Source of the DNA: Chaenocephalus aceratus
Taxonomy: Eukaryota; Chordata; Actinopteri; Perciformes; Channichthyidae
Length of the DNA: 64,000 nucleotides
Assembly: GCA_023974075.1 (NCBI GenBank)
Contig: CM043808.1
Span: 17,139,072 to 17,203,071, forward strand
Direction: 5' to 3'
Shown here: in pieces, positions 13,265-23,267 of the stretch
How positions within the stretch are numbered: the stretch's first letter is position 1
Layout of the letters: each line of letters begins with the position of its first letter
Notes under the pieces: generated by a model
Seen by the model: only the letters and a program-made list of their open reading frames with translations
The model's database searches: none
Told to the model about the DNA's origin: nothing
Position numbers and translations under genes: made by a program

Positions 13265-13318
13265 ATGGGGTGCTGTAGTGGCAGGTGCACCTTGGCCTTC
13301 ATCTGTGGCATGCAGCTG
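13265..13318 (+). CDS. nkain2: nkain2 first coding exon (Na,K-ATPase-interacting protein 2)
   Basis: This exon encodes the first 18 residues of an NKAIN family protein, a small multi-pass membrane protein that binds the Na,K-ATPase beta subunit. The peptide MGCCSGRCTLAFICGMQL follows the family N-terminal pattern MGxCSGRCTL, and the FICGMQL ending is closest to NKAIN2 as I remember it; NKAIN1, 3 and 4 differ more. The start codon has a good context (acaccATGG). The reading frame meets a consensus donor, CTG|GTAAGT, exactly where the family N-terminal exon ends, and the frame beyond reads into intron. No second exon (the segment containing RQIFDFLGYQWAP in the family) is seen downstream, so intron 1 exceeds 50 kb. 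The paralogue assignment is less certain than the family. Confidence 0.82.
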
Positions 13319-14909
13319 GTAAGTGGTCTTTTTACTATTGATCATGTCAAATTAGCAACCAGGAGAAAGGAATTCTTTTTTTGTAAGAGCTCAGAAGAAA
13401 TCACACATCCAAGCCATGGAGCAGAATTTGGGTGGATAGATGGATGAATGTAGGGAAAAAGATGGATGGCTGAAAGGTCACATTTCAGAAGTTAATAGGT
13501 GTGTAAAAGGTCATGATACAAGCAAGGATCTGGTTTCAGCGACAGGCTGACAAATGCATTGACTGGAAGGATGAATGGCTGTTGGTGGGAGCCTTAAGAT
13601 GGTAGTAAGAGTCCCCATAGAACATTGATGGATAGATGGAGGCTGGGAGTGATGAATGGAGGCAGTGGATGTAAAGGAAGGATGGATGGCTGGATGGTAG
13701 ATGGATATGGGGCAGGTACATGTGATTTATGGGGAAACATGTATGGACTGAGGCAGAAAGGAATGGTCCGGCGATATAAACTCATGGAATGAACTTCCTG
13801 TGTGTCTGACACTCTTTGTACCCCATTCTCCCATCTCCATCTGTGTCAATGGAAACTGGTGCCAGGCGAGACAATAGGGAGGGTCTAGGAACACAAGTGC
13901 TGTTTTCAGTTTGTTTGTTTCAGTTTGTTTGGTTAAGTCTTCCACGTCAAAGAGAAAGATCCCACCTAGAACTCCAACTATGAACAATGAAACAGCAAAT
14001 TGAAGATTGATTGTCTTACCCTCCCAAACATAAAATGGCCAAATGTAGCTAGAAAGGCCCAAACAAATTGGCATTCATTTGAGAAATTCATCAAGGACAA
14101 CTTGAAAAGTAACACAACATTGGCATATTATTGTAGCCTAAAAAGTTAATATGGTGAGCATGTTGGCTTACTATTATTAATTATTAATCTATTTACAGAA
14201 CATTACCAACTTAAGCATTTATTTGGAAATGTGTTTCTGGCCAAATCAATTAGCTAAGTTTAGCTTGCCACAACCTCATGAGGGTAATATCTCTTTGCCA
14301 GAAGGATTCATTAGCTTGTCCATCTAGCCACTAACATTTAGTGAAAGAAAGGGTGCACAATATGAGGATAATATGTGATCTACTAAAACATTGAGTATAA
14401 CGATAAGAATGTTAGTTGCAATAAATGAACACATTTAATTAACTTGGTCCTCCTTTCTGCTACTTTCCATTTTCTGCTAGAAGACAACAAATTGCCTGTT
14501 GAATTAAAAAACTGAAAGGAAATCATTCCTAGAAGTCTTTTAATAAACATTGAACTGAACAAAACAAGTTACCAAAATGGAAAGAATTATAGTTCAAATT
14601 TGTTGTGCAGTTTCTCACAAATACGTTCTTTTATTAACAAACAAAAAAAATCCCCTTAATGCAATGTTGTCTTATCTGATGTGTTTATGGCGTGGGTTGA
14701 CATTGCAATGACATACACAAATACAAAATATTGTGCAGTGATAGTCTGACTTTGGTGCAGAGATGGACAGTGGGTACAGCAAATATTATATATTATATAT
14801 ATACCTAAATACAAAAGAAGCAGAGGGAACTTTGAAGTCAGAGGTAAGGTAATTAATCCCTGCTTGTTTGTCACTATGATCAAAACCCTTAACATTTAAT
14901 ACAGTAATT
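13319..14909 (+). other. Start of nkain2 intron 1
   Basis: Begins with the GTAAGT donor. 13430-13720 has scattered gatggatgg units of degenerate simple sequence. The rest is AT-rich with no repeat boundaries seen. Short minus-strand frames here have no family resemblance. Confidence 0.5.
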
Positions 14910-14917
14910 AAACCCAT

Positions 14918-15893
14918 TAGGGGTGTAACGGTATCCGTATTCGTCCCGTACCGTCACGGTTCGGACGTCACGGTTCGGCACATGCAGTCACACGGCGAAT
15001 ACGCCTTTTTTTTACGAGTGGGAAAAAAGTCTGTCATTCAGGGCAGTATCCACTACACTATATATAATCCAGGGGGCGGTATTGCGCCTAAAAGCTGTTT
15101 GCCAGCCGCCCTTAAACAACAAATGAAGAACAAGAAGAAACAACAACAAAACGAACAAAATACAAGAAGAAGAAAAGTTAGTATGGCGATTTCAGATAAC
15201 ACACAGGAGCTAGAACCCACCTGCTTCTTTTAAATCAGCTGTGTGGGAACATTTCGGGTTCCCTGTGGACTACAATAACGATGAAGGGTGCGAGTGGTGG
15301 ATCGGAAGAGGACGGTGTGTCTACGTTGTTCGATAGCGGTGCGGTATGCTAATGGCAACACACGCCAAACATGCTAAATCATATCAGAAGGCATCACCCA
15401 GATTTGCCAATCACCAGAGCCCGGCAAAAGACAACAGCAGTTCAACAGCTGATCCCCGCTGTTTTTAAGAAGCCAATAGACATGAAAGCCGTGAAACCAA
15501 AATAAATAACGGAAGCTTTTGGCATAATGTTTTTCAACGACTTTGCGCTCTTGAAACACTTTCTTATTATTTATGATGTAATATTGTAAGACATTCTTTT
15601 TAGTTTTACAGCTTGATGAAACCTTTTAGTTTGACATCAGCCATTAAAGATAATATGGCCATCTGAGTGTGTGGTGCTGTTTGTGGTTTGTTTTTAACTG
15701 TTTAATACAGTTAATTATTCAAAATGTCAGAGTTCCTTATTTTGAAACTGAAACTTGCACTACTGTTCAAAAATAAATAACAACAAACCTGGAATTACGC
15801 ATTTGGGACTTTTTTTTGCTTTTTCTTGTTGTACCGAACCGTACCGAACCGTGACCCCCAAACCGAGGTACGAACCGAACCGTTACACCCCTA
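14918..15893 (+). mobile_element. Nonautonomous hAT element, copy 1 (TAGGGGTGTAACGGT ends)
   Basis: 976-bp element with terminal inverted repeats TAGGGGTGTAACGGT and a matching inverse end (ccgttacacccct then a), flanked by a perfect 8-bp target duplication AAACCCAT (14910-14917 and 15894-15901). The subterminal regions contain repeated acggttcgg / cgaaccg units on both sides. Inside is only a decayed BED-finger exon; the catalytic hAT region is absent. An inverted sister copy lies at 33547-34520. Confidence 0.93.
15235..15500 (+). pseudogene. Decayed BED zinc-finger exon of a hAT transposase
   Basis: The plus strand encodes WEHFGFPVDYNND, then a Trp-rich degenerate stretch, then MLNHIRRHHPDLPITRARQK and TTAVQQLIPAVFKKPID, separated by frame breaks. 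The order (aromatic W..F segment, Cys pair region, HxxxHH segment, short linker) is that of the N-terminal BED finger of Ac/ZBED-type hAT transposases, which binds element ends. The Cys pair is not intact. Non-functional. Confidence 0.6.
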
Positions 15894-15901
15894 AAACCCA
15901 T

Positions 15902-17929
15902 TATTATCACTATTTTGATTGCTATCATTAATATAATATATCAGCAAGAGTAACAGCTTTAGTTGTAGAGGTAAGTCATGGCAATATTTTTTGTGGATTA
16001 GCCTGGAAATTAAAGGACGTCAAGTAGAAACAGAGTGGAGAGATTTAGGCAATGCTTCCCACAAAATCAGTCCTTCTTTTCTTTCAATGCATCTTTAATG
16101 CCTGAGGATCTCGACGTGGGCATACAAACTGAAGCAGTACTGTGATAGAAAGAGACATTGTATATACACTGATGCATAAACATGAGCAGAACTGAAGAAT
16201 TCCCAGTTCATGGAGTCATGTACAGTAAGTGTGTAAAGACCTATTGTCATGTTGAATAGGACCCTGTTACAGACGTATGTGTGTGTGACGGCATGCATGC
16301 GTGTGTGTTTGTATTCAGTACATATCTCATGAATCCACCTAATTTACCGTAGGATATGAATGTGTACAACTCTTGTTGTGCCTTAACAAGTCCATTGTGC
16401 TGTGAACTGGGACATGTCCATGCACCTTTTTAAATCCTTTTTTTGAACATAGTAAGCCAACATGTCTACAGGAAAATGCCAAATTTAGATTGTGCTTTAC
16501 ATACATGAAGCTCACCATTGTGCTGTAAATGTGGATGTTTCCATAGTGAGAGTGAGTGTGCTCGTGAATGAGACGCTGTCACAGTGATAGTCATTGTGTC
16601 TAATGCGCTGGAACTAATGATATGCCATAGTCAACAACATGTTTTGCTCTATTAACTGTTGTAATAGCTAAGCCAGCTGATACCACCACTAGCTGAGCTG
16701 AAAGTCTAATACTACTTTAGAACATGCAACATGCACTCTTTCTTAAAACACCAGTCATCCATGTTGTAAGGATATACATTAGGCTTTTGCGCAAGATGTT
16801 AAGTTCTTGTTGTGTCATTGCTGTAGTTACCCACAGGAAACCACAATGCCCACAATCCTCTTTGTAAAAGCAGTCTAATGGACCACTAATTAAAAGACAG
16901 CCTTTTCTCAGCCTATCCCCTTCTGGAGGTAATTGTTTTAGCTATGTAAGCTTTCCACTTAATAGTTGACCTTACAGAGCAGAAAACAATGCTGGTGGTC
17001 AGTGTGTCTTATGTAGTGGAACTGATGTCTTATGTAACTCTTAACCAGAGTTGTTTCTTCCGCTTCATTAGCTAGGCTAATTGGGGAGATAGGTGATGTC
17101 AGTGTAGCTGAGCAGAGATCAATGGTACCGGGTGGAGATATGTCTATTTCCCAGCTGACGTCACCGTGTGTCAAGTATAATCAGCCCCAACAGGTACAAC
17201 TATGCCAGTGGGAGATCTAAATGAGAGGAAATGTGTTGTGAGTGATCCTGTGTGATAAGCTTATTAGCTACCTTAAAGGTCACCTGCTTTTTAAGATGTC
17301 AAACCACAGCACAATGAACCACATACAAATGCTACTATATAATTTAAAATAATTGTTTTCTGCTTTCCTGCTGTGGCTATTGGCTTCTGGTCATTTCACT
17401 GGGATTTAAGACTGCAACTAATGATTATTTTCATTAATGATCAATTACCATAAAATGTCACAATATTCTTACAAGTGCAACTTCCTAAAGGCCAAAGTAA
17501 CATCTACAAACAATACAAAACTCAAATGTACGATCCAAAAATACTTAATTGTTAATTGACATTTTTCTTGCATCACACCAGCGCCATTAAGAACATCAAC
17601 AAGGACAAAAAGACACCAAAACAGACTTTTAACATGACATCACAATCTCTGGACAATATGATCATTTTGATTCAGTTAGTTAAGAGAGAAGCAAAAAGCA
17701 AATCCGCCAGGTGGAGAAGGTGGAACCAGAGAAATGTTAAGCCCTTTTACTTCGAAAATGACTTAAATGGTGAATCGATGTGGTGATTGAAGGTATCTTT
17801 TCTGTCAATCAACTAATTTGATAAATTGTTTGGGCTGCATTTGAAGGGCTGTATGGCGCCTCAGGCTCAGTGGGATACGTTGATTGAAGTATTGGCTCAA
17901 GCACTGTAATCATGTGTTTTGTCCTTGTT
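15902..17929. other. Intronic noncoding stretch
   Basis: AT-rich sequence without clear repeats. The open frame 17556-17786 is Lys-rich and unrecognised. Confidence 0.5.
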
Positions 17930-17931
17930 TG

Positions 17932-18002
17932 TAGCCTTTATTTAACCAGGTGAAAGCCCCTTGAGATCAAAAGATCTCTTTTTCAAGGGTGACCTGTCCT
18001 AA
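17932..18002. repeat. Fragment of a common fish interspersed repeat
   Basis: The string tttatttaaccaggtgaaag, then gagatcaaaagatctc and ttttcaagggtgacctg, is a widespread fish repeat motif. Only about 70 bp remains, so its class is not assigned. Confidence 0.4.
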
Positions 18003-18257
18003 TTTTTTGGGATCAAGTGTTTATAGAGTGGCAAAGTCACGCCCATCTACTTCCGGTTCATGGGACCTTATTTCGGAAAAATAATGTATTGAAGTCAATG
18101 GAGAGAGAAAACTTATCTTTCGATCCCGTTTGAATTCTGCCATGAATTACACATATGATGTTTGTCAATCTTAAAAAATAATTTCCATGTCAAAATAGTC
18201 ACAGTTTGTCGTAAAACTGTTGAAATATAAGACTATGAAAAATACGCAACTAGAAAG

Positions 18258-18271
18258 ACTACAAATCCCAG
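18258..18271 (+). promoter_or_regulatory. THAP11/ZNF143-like motif inside the THAP element
   Basis: ACTACAAATCCCAG lies about 230 bp inside the left end of the element and 87 bp before the THAP start codon. It resembles the ACTACAnnTCCCA motif bound by THAP11 and ZNF143. Confidence 0.35.
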
Positions 18272-18357
18272 AGTCGCGTAAGTGATATCACACTGATGTC
18301 ACAATTGTTTTCCTCCACTAAAATAGAGATAGCTAAGATAAGATAACTTTAACAAGA

Positions 18358-18474
18358 TGCCTGAGTGCTTAGTACCAGGTTGTTGTCATACCAGCAATGG
18401 GTCTTGCTCGTTCTTTCGCTTCCCGTCTGATGAAAGGACCAGGAGTGGCTGGATCAAGTTAGCTACCTAGCTAG
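18358..18474 (+). pseudogene. THAP zinc-finger N-terminus, truncated
   Basis: The 38-codon frame starts MPECLVPGCCHTSNGSCSFF, continues RFPSDERTRSGWIKL, and stops. This is the first half of a THAP domain (C2CH finger): Met-Pro start, Cys pair, FFRFP motif and the invariant Trp. The His-containing second half is missing, because a stop follows at 18472-18474. THAP domains are the DNA-binding modules of P-like, ISL2EU and Kolobok transposases, so this belongs to the surrounding element rather than to a host thap gene. Confidence 0.6.
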
Positions 18475-19016
18475 TAGCAAGCACGTTAGTTAGCATTACA
18501 GCCGGCTTAGCCTTGTCATTTGTATTAGCCTTAACATGAAGTAACATTAAGTAATCCAAAATGTTAAACAGTACGAGTAGTCATATTTCGTGAACCCTTT
18601 GAAGAGTACTGTCACACCGGTGGGATCATTCTATAATACACCATTTAAGCCCGGGGGAGAAATTCTAACGCTAAATTAGCATCGGCGATCTTTTCGACTT
18701 CATGTTATCTGCACAAATGGTTGATATTAAAAAGATCAGGCAGTTCAGAGAGAATCAAAGGAAGGCAGGCAGCTTTGCATGACATTCTTCTGGAAGTGTT
18801 TCATTGTGGTGATAGTGAGGGTGGTCAATCACTTTTTTGACAAGACAGTAGTGACGGCCATCTTGGTGACATGGGTTGTTGTGTAAGAGATGTAGTTCAT
18901 TGATAGTTTCACACAAAAAAATGTGTTACTTCACAGTTTTACGACAATTTTTTTTTGTTTTCACTTGCAAAATTATCTTTTTAAATTGACAAACATCATA
19001 CACTGAACAAAAATAT

Positions 19017-19873
19017 TAGTGGTGCACGATAATTATCGGCCCGATCATTATCGGTCTGATATTAGGAATTATGACGTCATCCCGATAAACCCGATAACAG
19101 TATTAATAGCCCCGATAATATAAAATATATTTTTTGGGTAAAAAAAAAAGAAAAAAATACTGCGGTGTGGGTGGATTGGGATGAGGGGCTCCTCCCGTTT
19201 TGCCAGTAGTGTGGTATAGTGGTTTAGGAAGAGGGGAGTTTTTCACAAATCCAGCGCTCCCTAACTCATGCCTGGCTGTGACGTAAATGGTGTGCGGCCG
19301 TGAAGCCAGGACAGTAAACAAACATGTCGTCGGTAGTATGGGATTATTTCAAAGTTTCAGAGTTAGATAGTTCGCTTGCCATTTGTATTAACAAATGCAA
19401 TGCAGAAGTTCCACGAGGAGGGAAAAAGGCAACGAGCTATAATACTTCCAACCTGATTAGTCACCTGAAACATCGCCATCGCTACTATGGTGTGTTAACA
19501 GCGTACGAAGACGCCTGCGCTGCTAAACTAGCGGCGAATCCAAAGCCAGCTGCAAAGGCACCGGGGCTTTTACCTATCGACGAGGCTTTTGAAAAAGGCA
19601 AGAAGTTTGCCAGATTTGTTTGGGAAAATAAATATGGTCACTTTGAAGAGTCAAAACTGTTCTTGGCTTTGTTTTGTTCATAGTAGTAATGCTCATGTCA
19701 TTTGCTCACTACTAGTCTTTTTTTTACCACCAGGTGTGCAAAAACTACAGGTACATTTAATATATATATATATATTATATTATTATCGGTTATCGGTATC
19801 GGTATCGGTCTTGAGAAGCAGGAAGTTATCGGTATCGGTATCGGTTTCAAAAAACCAATATCGTGCATCCCTA
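19017..19873 (+). mobile_element. Nonautonomous hAT element with tatcgg repeats, copy 1 (inside Tc1)
   Basis: 857-bp insertion in the Tc1 left terminus, flanked by the duplication AAAAATAT (19009-19016 and 19874-19881). The left end TAGTGGTGCACGATAATT is a mutated form of the family end TAGGGATGCACGATA; the right end is atatcgtgcatcccta. Both subterminal regions are packed with tatcgg / ccgata hexamers. It keeps a BED-finger reading frame but no catalytic domain. The inverted sister copy is at 23268-24416. Confidence 0.93.
19324..19683 (+). pseudogene. BED zinc-finger remnant of a hAT transposase
   Basis: A 119-codon frame begins MSSVVWDYFKVSELDSS, continues through NKCNAEVPRGGKKATSYNTS and NLISHLKHRHRY, then an Ala/Lys-rich linker. 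This is a BED finger (aromatic WDYF, Cys pair, HLKHRH). Compared with the sister copy there is an extra codon between the two cysteines (C-x3-C instead of C-x2-C), which should disturb zinc binding. After about residue 95 the frame runs into non-transposase sequence. Probably non-functional. Confidence 0.8.
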
Positions 19874-20157
19874 AAAAATATAAATGCAACACTTTTGTTT
19901 TTGCTCTCATTTTTCATGAGATGAACTCAAAGATCTAAAACATTTTCTATATACACAAAATAACCATTTCTCTCAAATATTGTTCACAAATATGAAAAAA
20001 TCTGTGATAGTGAGCACTTCTCCTTTGCCGAGATAATCCATCCCACCTCACAAGTGTGGCATATCAAAATGCTGATGCATGATTATTGCACAGGTGTGCC
20101 TTAGGCTGGCCACAATAAAAGGCCACTCTAAAATGTTCAGTGTTATCACGCAGCACA

Positions 20158-21165
20158 ATGCCACAGATGTCGCAAGTTTTGAGGGAGCGTGCAATTGGCA
20201 TGCTGACAGCAGGAATGTCCACCAGAGCTGTTGCCCGTGAATTGAATGTTCATTTCTCTACCATAAGCCGTCTCCAAGGGCGTTTCAGAGAATTTGGCAG
20301 TACATTCAACCGGCCTCACAACCTCAGACCACGTGTAACCACACCAGCCCAGGACCTCCACATCCAGCATGTTCACCTCCAAGATCGTCTGAGACCAGCC
20401 ACTCGGACAGCTGCTGCAACAATCGGTTTGCATAACCAAAGAATTTCTGCACAAACTGTCAGAAACCGTCTCAGGGAAGCTCATCTGCATGCTCGTCGTC
20501 CTCCTCGGGGTCTCGACCTGACTCCGGTTCGTCGTCGTAACCGACTTGAGTGGGCAAATGCTCACATTCGATGGCGTCTGGCACGTTGGAGAGGTGTTCT
20601 CTTCACGGATGAATCCCGGTTTTCACTGTTCAGGGCAGATGGCAGACAGCGTGTGTGTGGCGGTGAGCGGTTTTCTGATGTCAATGTTGTGAATCGAGTG
20701 GCCCATGGTGGTGGTGGGGTTATGGTATGGGCAGGCGTATGTTATGGACGACGAACACAGGTGCATTTTATTGATGGCATTGTGAATGCACAGAGATACC
20801 GTGACGAGATCCTGAGGCCCATTGTTGTGCCATTCATCCACGACCATCACCTCATGTTGCAGCATGATAATGCACGGCCCCATGTTGCAAGGATCTGTAC
20901 ACAATTCCTGGAGGCTGAAAACATCCCAGTTCTTGCATGGCCAGCATACCCACCGGACATGTCACCCATTGAGCATGTTTGGGATGCTCTGGATCGGCAT
21001 ATACGACAGCGTGTTCCAGTTCCTGCCAATATCCAGCAACCTCGCACAGCCATTGAAGAGGAGTGGACCAACATTCCACAGGCCACAATCAACAACCTGA
21101 TCAACTCTATGCGAAGGAGATGTGTCGCACTGCGTGAGGCAAATGGTGGTCACACCAGATACTGA
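20158..21165 (+). CDS. Tc1-like transposase, full-length open frame
   Basis: DDE transposase of the Tc1/mariner superfamily, which cuts and pastes DNA at TA sites. The frame is open from an upstream Met at 20140 (341 codons). I prefer the Met at 20158, which gives the usual MPQMSQ start. An N-terminal helix-turn-helix region (MSTRAVARELNVHFSTISRL, about residues 26-45 of the long form) is followed by an Arg-rich linker, FTDESRF (D157), LQHDNARPHVAR (D243) and PPDMSPIEHVWD (E278). There are 34 residues between the second Asp and the Glu, so the DD34E signature is complete. No frameshift or stop is seen. The element lacks its 3' repeat, so any protein could act only in trans. Expression is unknown. 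Confidence 0.93.
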   Translation: MPQMSQVLRERAIGMLTAGMSTRAVARELNVHFSTISRLQGRFREFGSTFNRPHNLRPRVTTPAQDLHIQHVHLQDRLRPATRTAAATIGLHNQRISAQTVRNRLREAHLHARRPPRGLDLTPVRRRNRLEWANAHIRWRLARWRGVLFTDESRFSLFRADGRQRVCGGERFSDVNVVNRVAHGGGGVMVWAGVCYGRRTQVHFIDGIVNAQRYRDEILRPIVVPFIHDHHLMLQHDNARPHVARICTQFLEAENIPVLAWPAYPPDMSPIEHVWDALDRHIRQRVPVPANIQQPRTAIEEEWTNIPQATINNLINSMRRRCVALREANGGHTRY

Positions 21166-21264
21166 CTGGTTTTCGGACCCCCCCAGACCCCCCCAATAAA
21201 GCATCCAAAAATAAGGTCCCATGGAGGTCCACCGGAAGGGGAGGGACTTCACCACTCTATATAG

Positions 21265-23259
21265 CTTTTGTCTGCTTGCAGTGAGAATTTATCTGAAGGT
21301 TTACTTATCTAAAAATAAGTGTGTTTCAAGGGATTAATTAAAAAATATTTATTTTTTATTAATAATTGATTTAGATGGTGTTTTGCTTTGTTCTTGAATT
21401 TCTTTTTTGCCAGGCCCAGTCACTTCCTGGAGTTTTGTTTTCAATGTAAAGTAGCCAAGCAACCAGTGGAGAAGCCAGTAAATCGCTGTGCCTGGCATAG
21501 AAATAGTCCAGCACAATTAAACAAACAAGCTATGATATTTATCCTACAGACAGAGAGTGATATCATTTTTCTTGTCTACAGTAATTCTCAACATAAAAAT
21601 AGATGAGGACCTATATCCCACATTTTTGAACTTCTTTAAAAAAACAATCCTATTTTGAAAAGCTAACATTGAAATTGACTTATTCAAGCCCAAATTAGGC
21701 GCAACAGTAATATATACCAGTGAAAATGGAACATATCCACGCCCTGAAAAGTGTGTCAGTGCTTTGATCATGGAGGAAGATTATAAAGTAGGTAGAAAAT
21801 ATCAGAGAGCAAAAAGATCATAGTGAATCAGATTGTGATTTTACCAACACCTTGTTATACACACAGCCCCACACACATGAACACTAAAGCCAAGGGTGAC
21901 TCACTTCTGTCACGATGGTTGATGTCCTTGTTGCTATATTGGTTCGTACACCCACCAACTGCTGTCACAAAGATGATTACTAAATCACCCAATAGCGGCA
22001 ACCCGTGGAATCGCGCCATTGGCTGGTTCGGTGGAGCTGGTGCAGATGGTTGGTGGGTGTTTATGTTGATGGCAGGTAATTATGTTGTTGTTGTTGTTGT
22101 TGTTGTATAAGCTAATTGAATACAGTGAGTGGAGTTGAATTTGCAACCGAGCATAATGCACATTAAGGGTTAGATGACAATTCCTAATCGAATATAAAAC
22201 ATACGGAATTGGTCTTTTCAAATAAACACAAAATTAGGATAGACTGTCTAATTCGGTTTCAGCTGGCATTGCAAAAACATTTATATATTTTTCCCCCTAA
22301 AAACTAATTTTCCAGAATTGTCAGTCATACTCCAAATGTCAATTGTATACATTTACTGTTACAAGGTTGGACACATACAATGGCCATATGCATTCAGAGA
22401 CCCAGTGTGTGTCTGTCTGCAGCAATACATTCATGTGACATTCCCACCATAGAGCAACATAATGAATAATTTACCACTCGGAAGCTGTGACATGAATGCA
22501 GGAATGGTATATTTGCATGTTTGCCACGTTCTGTACCTGATTGAAAAACAGTCATGTGCAGTCATTGAAACCGAGAAGTCAATACTCATCTAAAATGCAT
22601 TTCAGTTGGAAGAAAACGGATAAATCAATGCTGACATGTTAGTTTCCATATCACAGTTAAATGATATCTTGACTTTGGAATTGTAGGCAAACGTCAATTT
22701 CCACAACTTGAATACAGGGTCATGTTTACTTGGTAGTTTGGTCCAATAATCTCTGTTGAGTTGTTTGGCAAATTGGAATAAATACCAGCTTTCTGTTTAT
22801 TGTCTTCAACAGAGCTGGCCCATAAAGACATTAAGACATTTTTATTCACACCTAGAGGTCACCGAGCGATTATCCTAACCGGCAACATCTATTGTCTATT
22901 TAGTTTCAGATATTTGGTTTTGCAAAATGGTGCTCCCTCTCAGACTTTTCCGTCACTGCTATTTTTTTGCCATAGTGAATGTGTTTTTTTGTAGCATTCT
23001 GAAGCAAATCTACTTTGAGAGTTATTTGAGTTGAAAGCAAAGGGAGTTCCTGCACTCTAGCAACAAATATAATCTTCAGGCCCCCTTCCACATCGCCACA
23101 ACTCACTTAGATAAAAAAAGGGCTTTTCTATCCTTTATGTACAAAGACGCTTTCAACAAAGGCCACACACACTCTCAGCTCTGAGTCTATAGATTTTCTG
23201 TCATTTGTTCTTTTTTGGCAGTCTCTAATTTGTCAGTCTCTTTTCTCCCTGGTCTTTAT
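21265..23259. other. Intronic noncoding stretch
   Basis: AT-rich, with a short (TTG)n tract at 22083-22108. No gene, terminal repeats or RNA recognised. Confidence 0.5.
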
Positions 23260-23267
23260 CTTTTTAT

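Larger units (their letters stand above)
19001..21207 (+). mobile_element. Tc1-like transposon, 3'-truncated
   Basis: The left end CACTGAACAAAAATAT follows a TA dinucleotide (18999-19000). After the inserted hAT it resumes as aaatgcaacacttttgtttt, a familiar fish Tc1 terminal sequence. The transposase frame lies at 20158-21165. The 3' inverted repeat, which should mirror the left 200 or so bases, is absent: sequence switches from the Tc1 tail (ccccccaataaagca) to the outer element (tccaaaaataaggtccc) at about 21207. The element is therefore end-deficient and cannot be mobilised as a unit. Confidence 0.85.
18026..21256 (+). mobile_element. THAP-domain DNA transposon relic (ISL2EU- or P-like), host of nested Tc1
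   Basis: The left end AGAGTGGCAAAGTCACGCCC and the right end near 21256 (ttcaccactct) are inverted relatives; each continues inward to ccggtt/accgg and the shared gggaccttattt. Further inward, 18150-18190 (gatgtttgtcaatcttaaaa) is matched inversely at 18978-18998, so the inverted repeats are long. The flank is consistent with an AT dinucleotide duplication but is not decisive. It encodes a THAP-like exon (18358-18474) and is broken by the Tc1 insertion plus a deletion at about 21207. ISL2EU is favoured over P by the short flank; not proven. Confidence 0.65.

Noticed and set aside
18358..18474. A host thap gene
   Set aside because: The exon lies between transposon inverted repeats and stops halfway through the domain.
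20146..21255. Several open frames opposite or out of frame with the Tc1 transposase
   Set aside because: Shadows of the real transposase frame, with no independent motifs.
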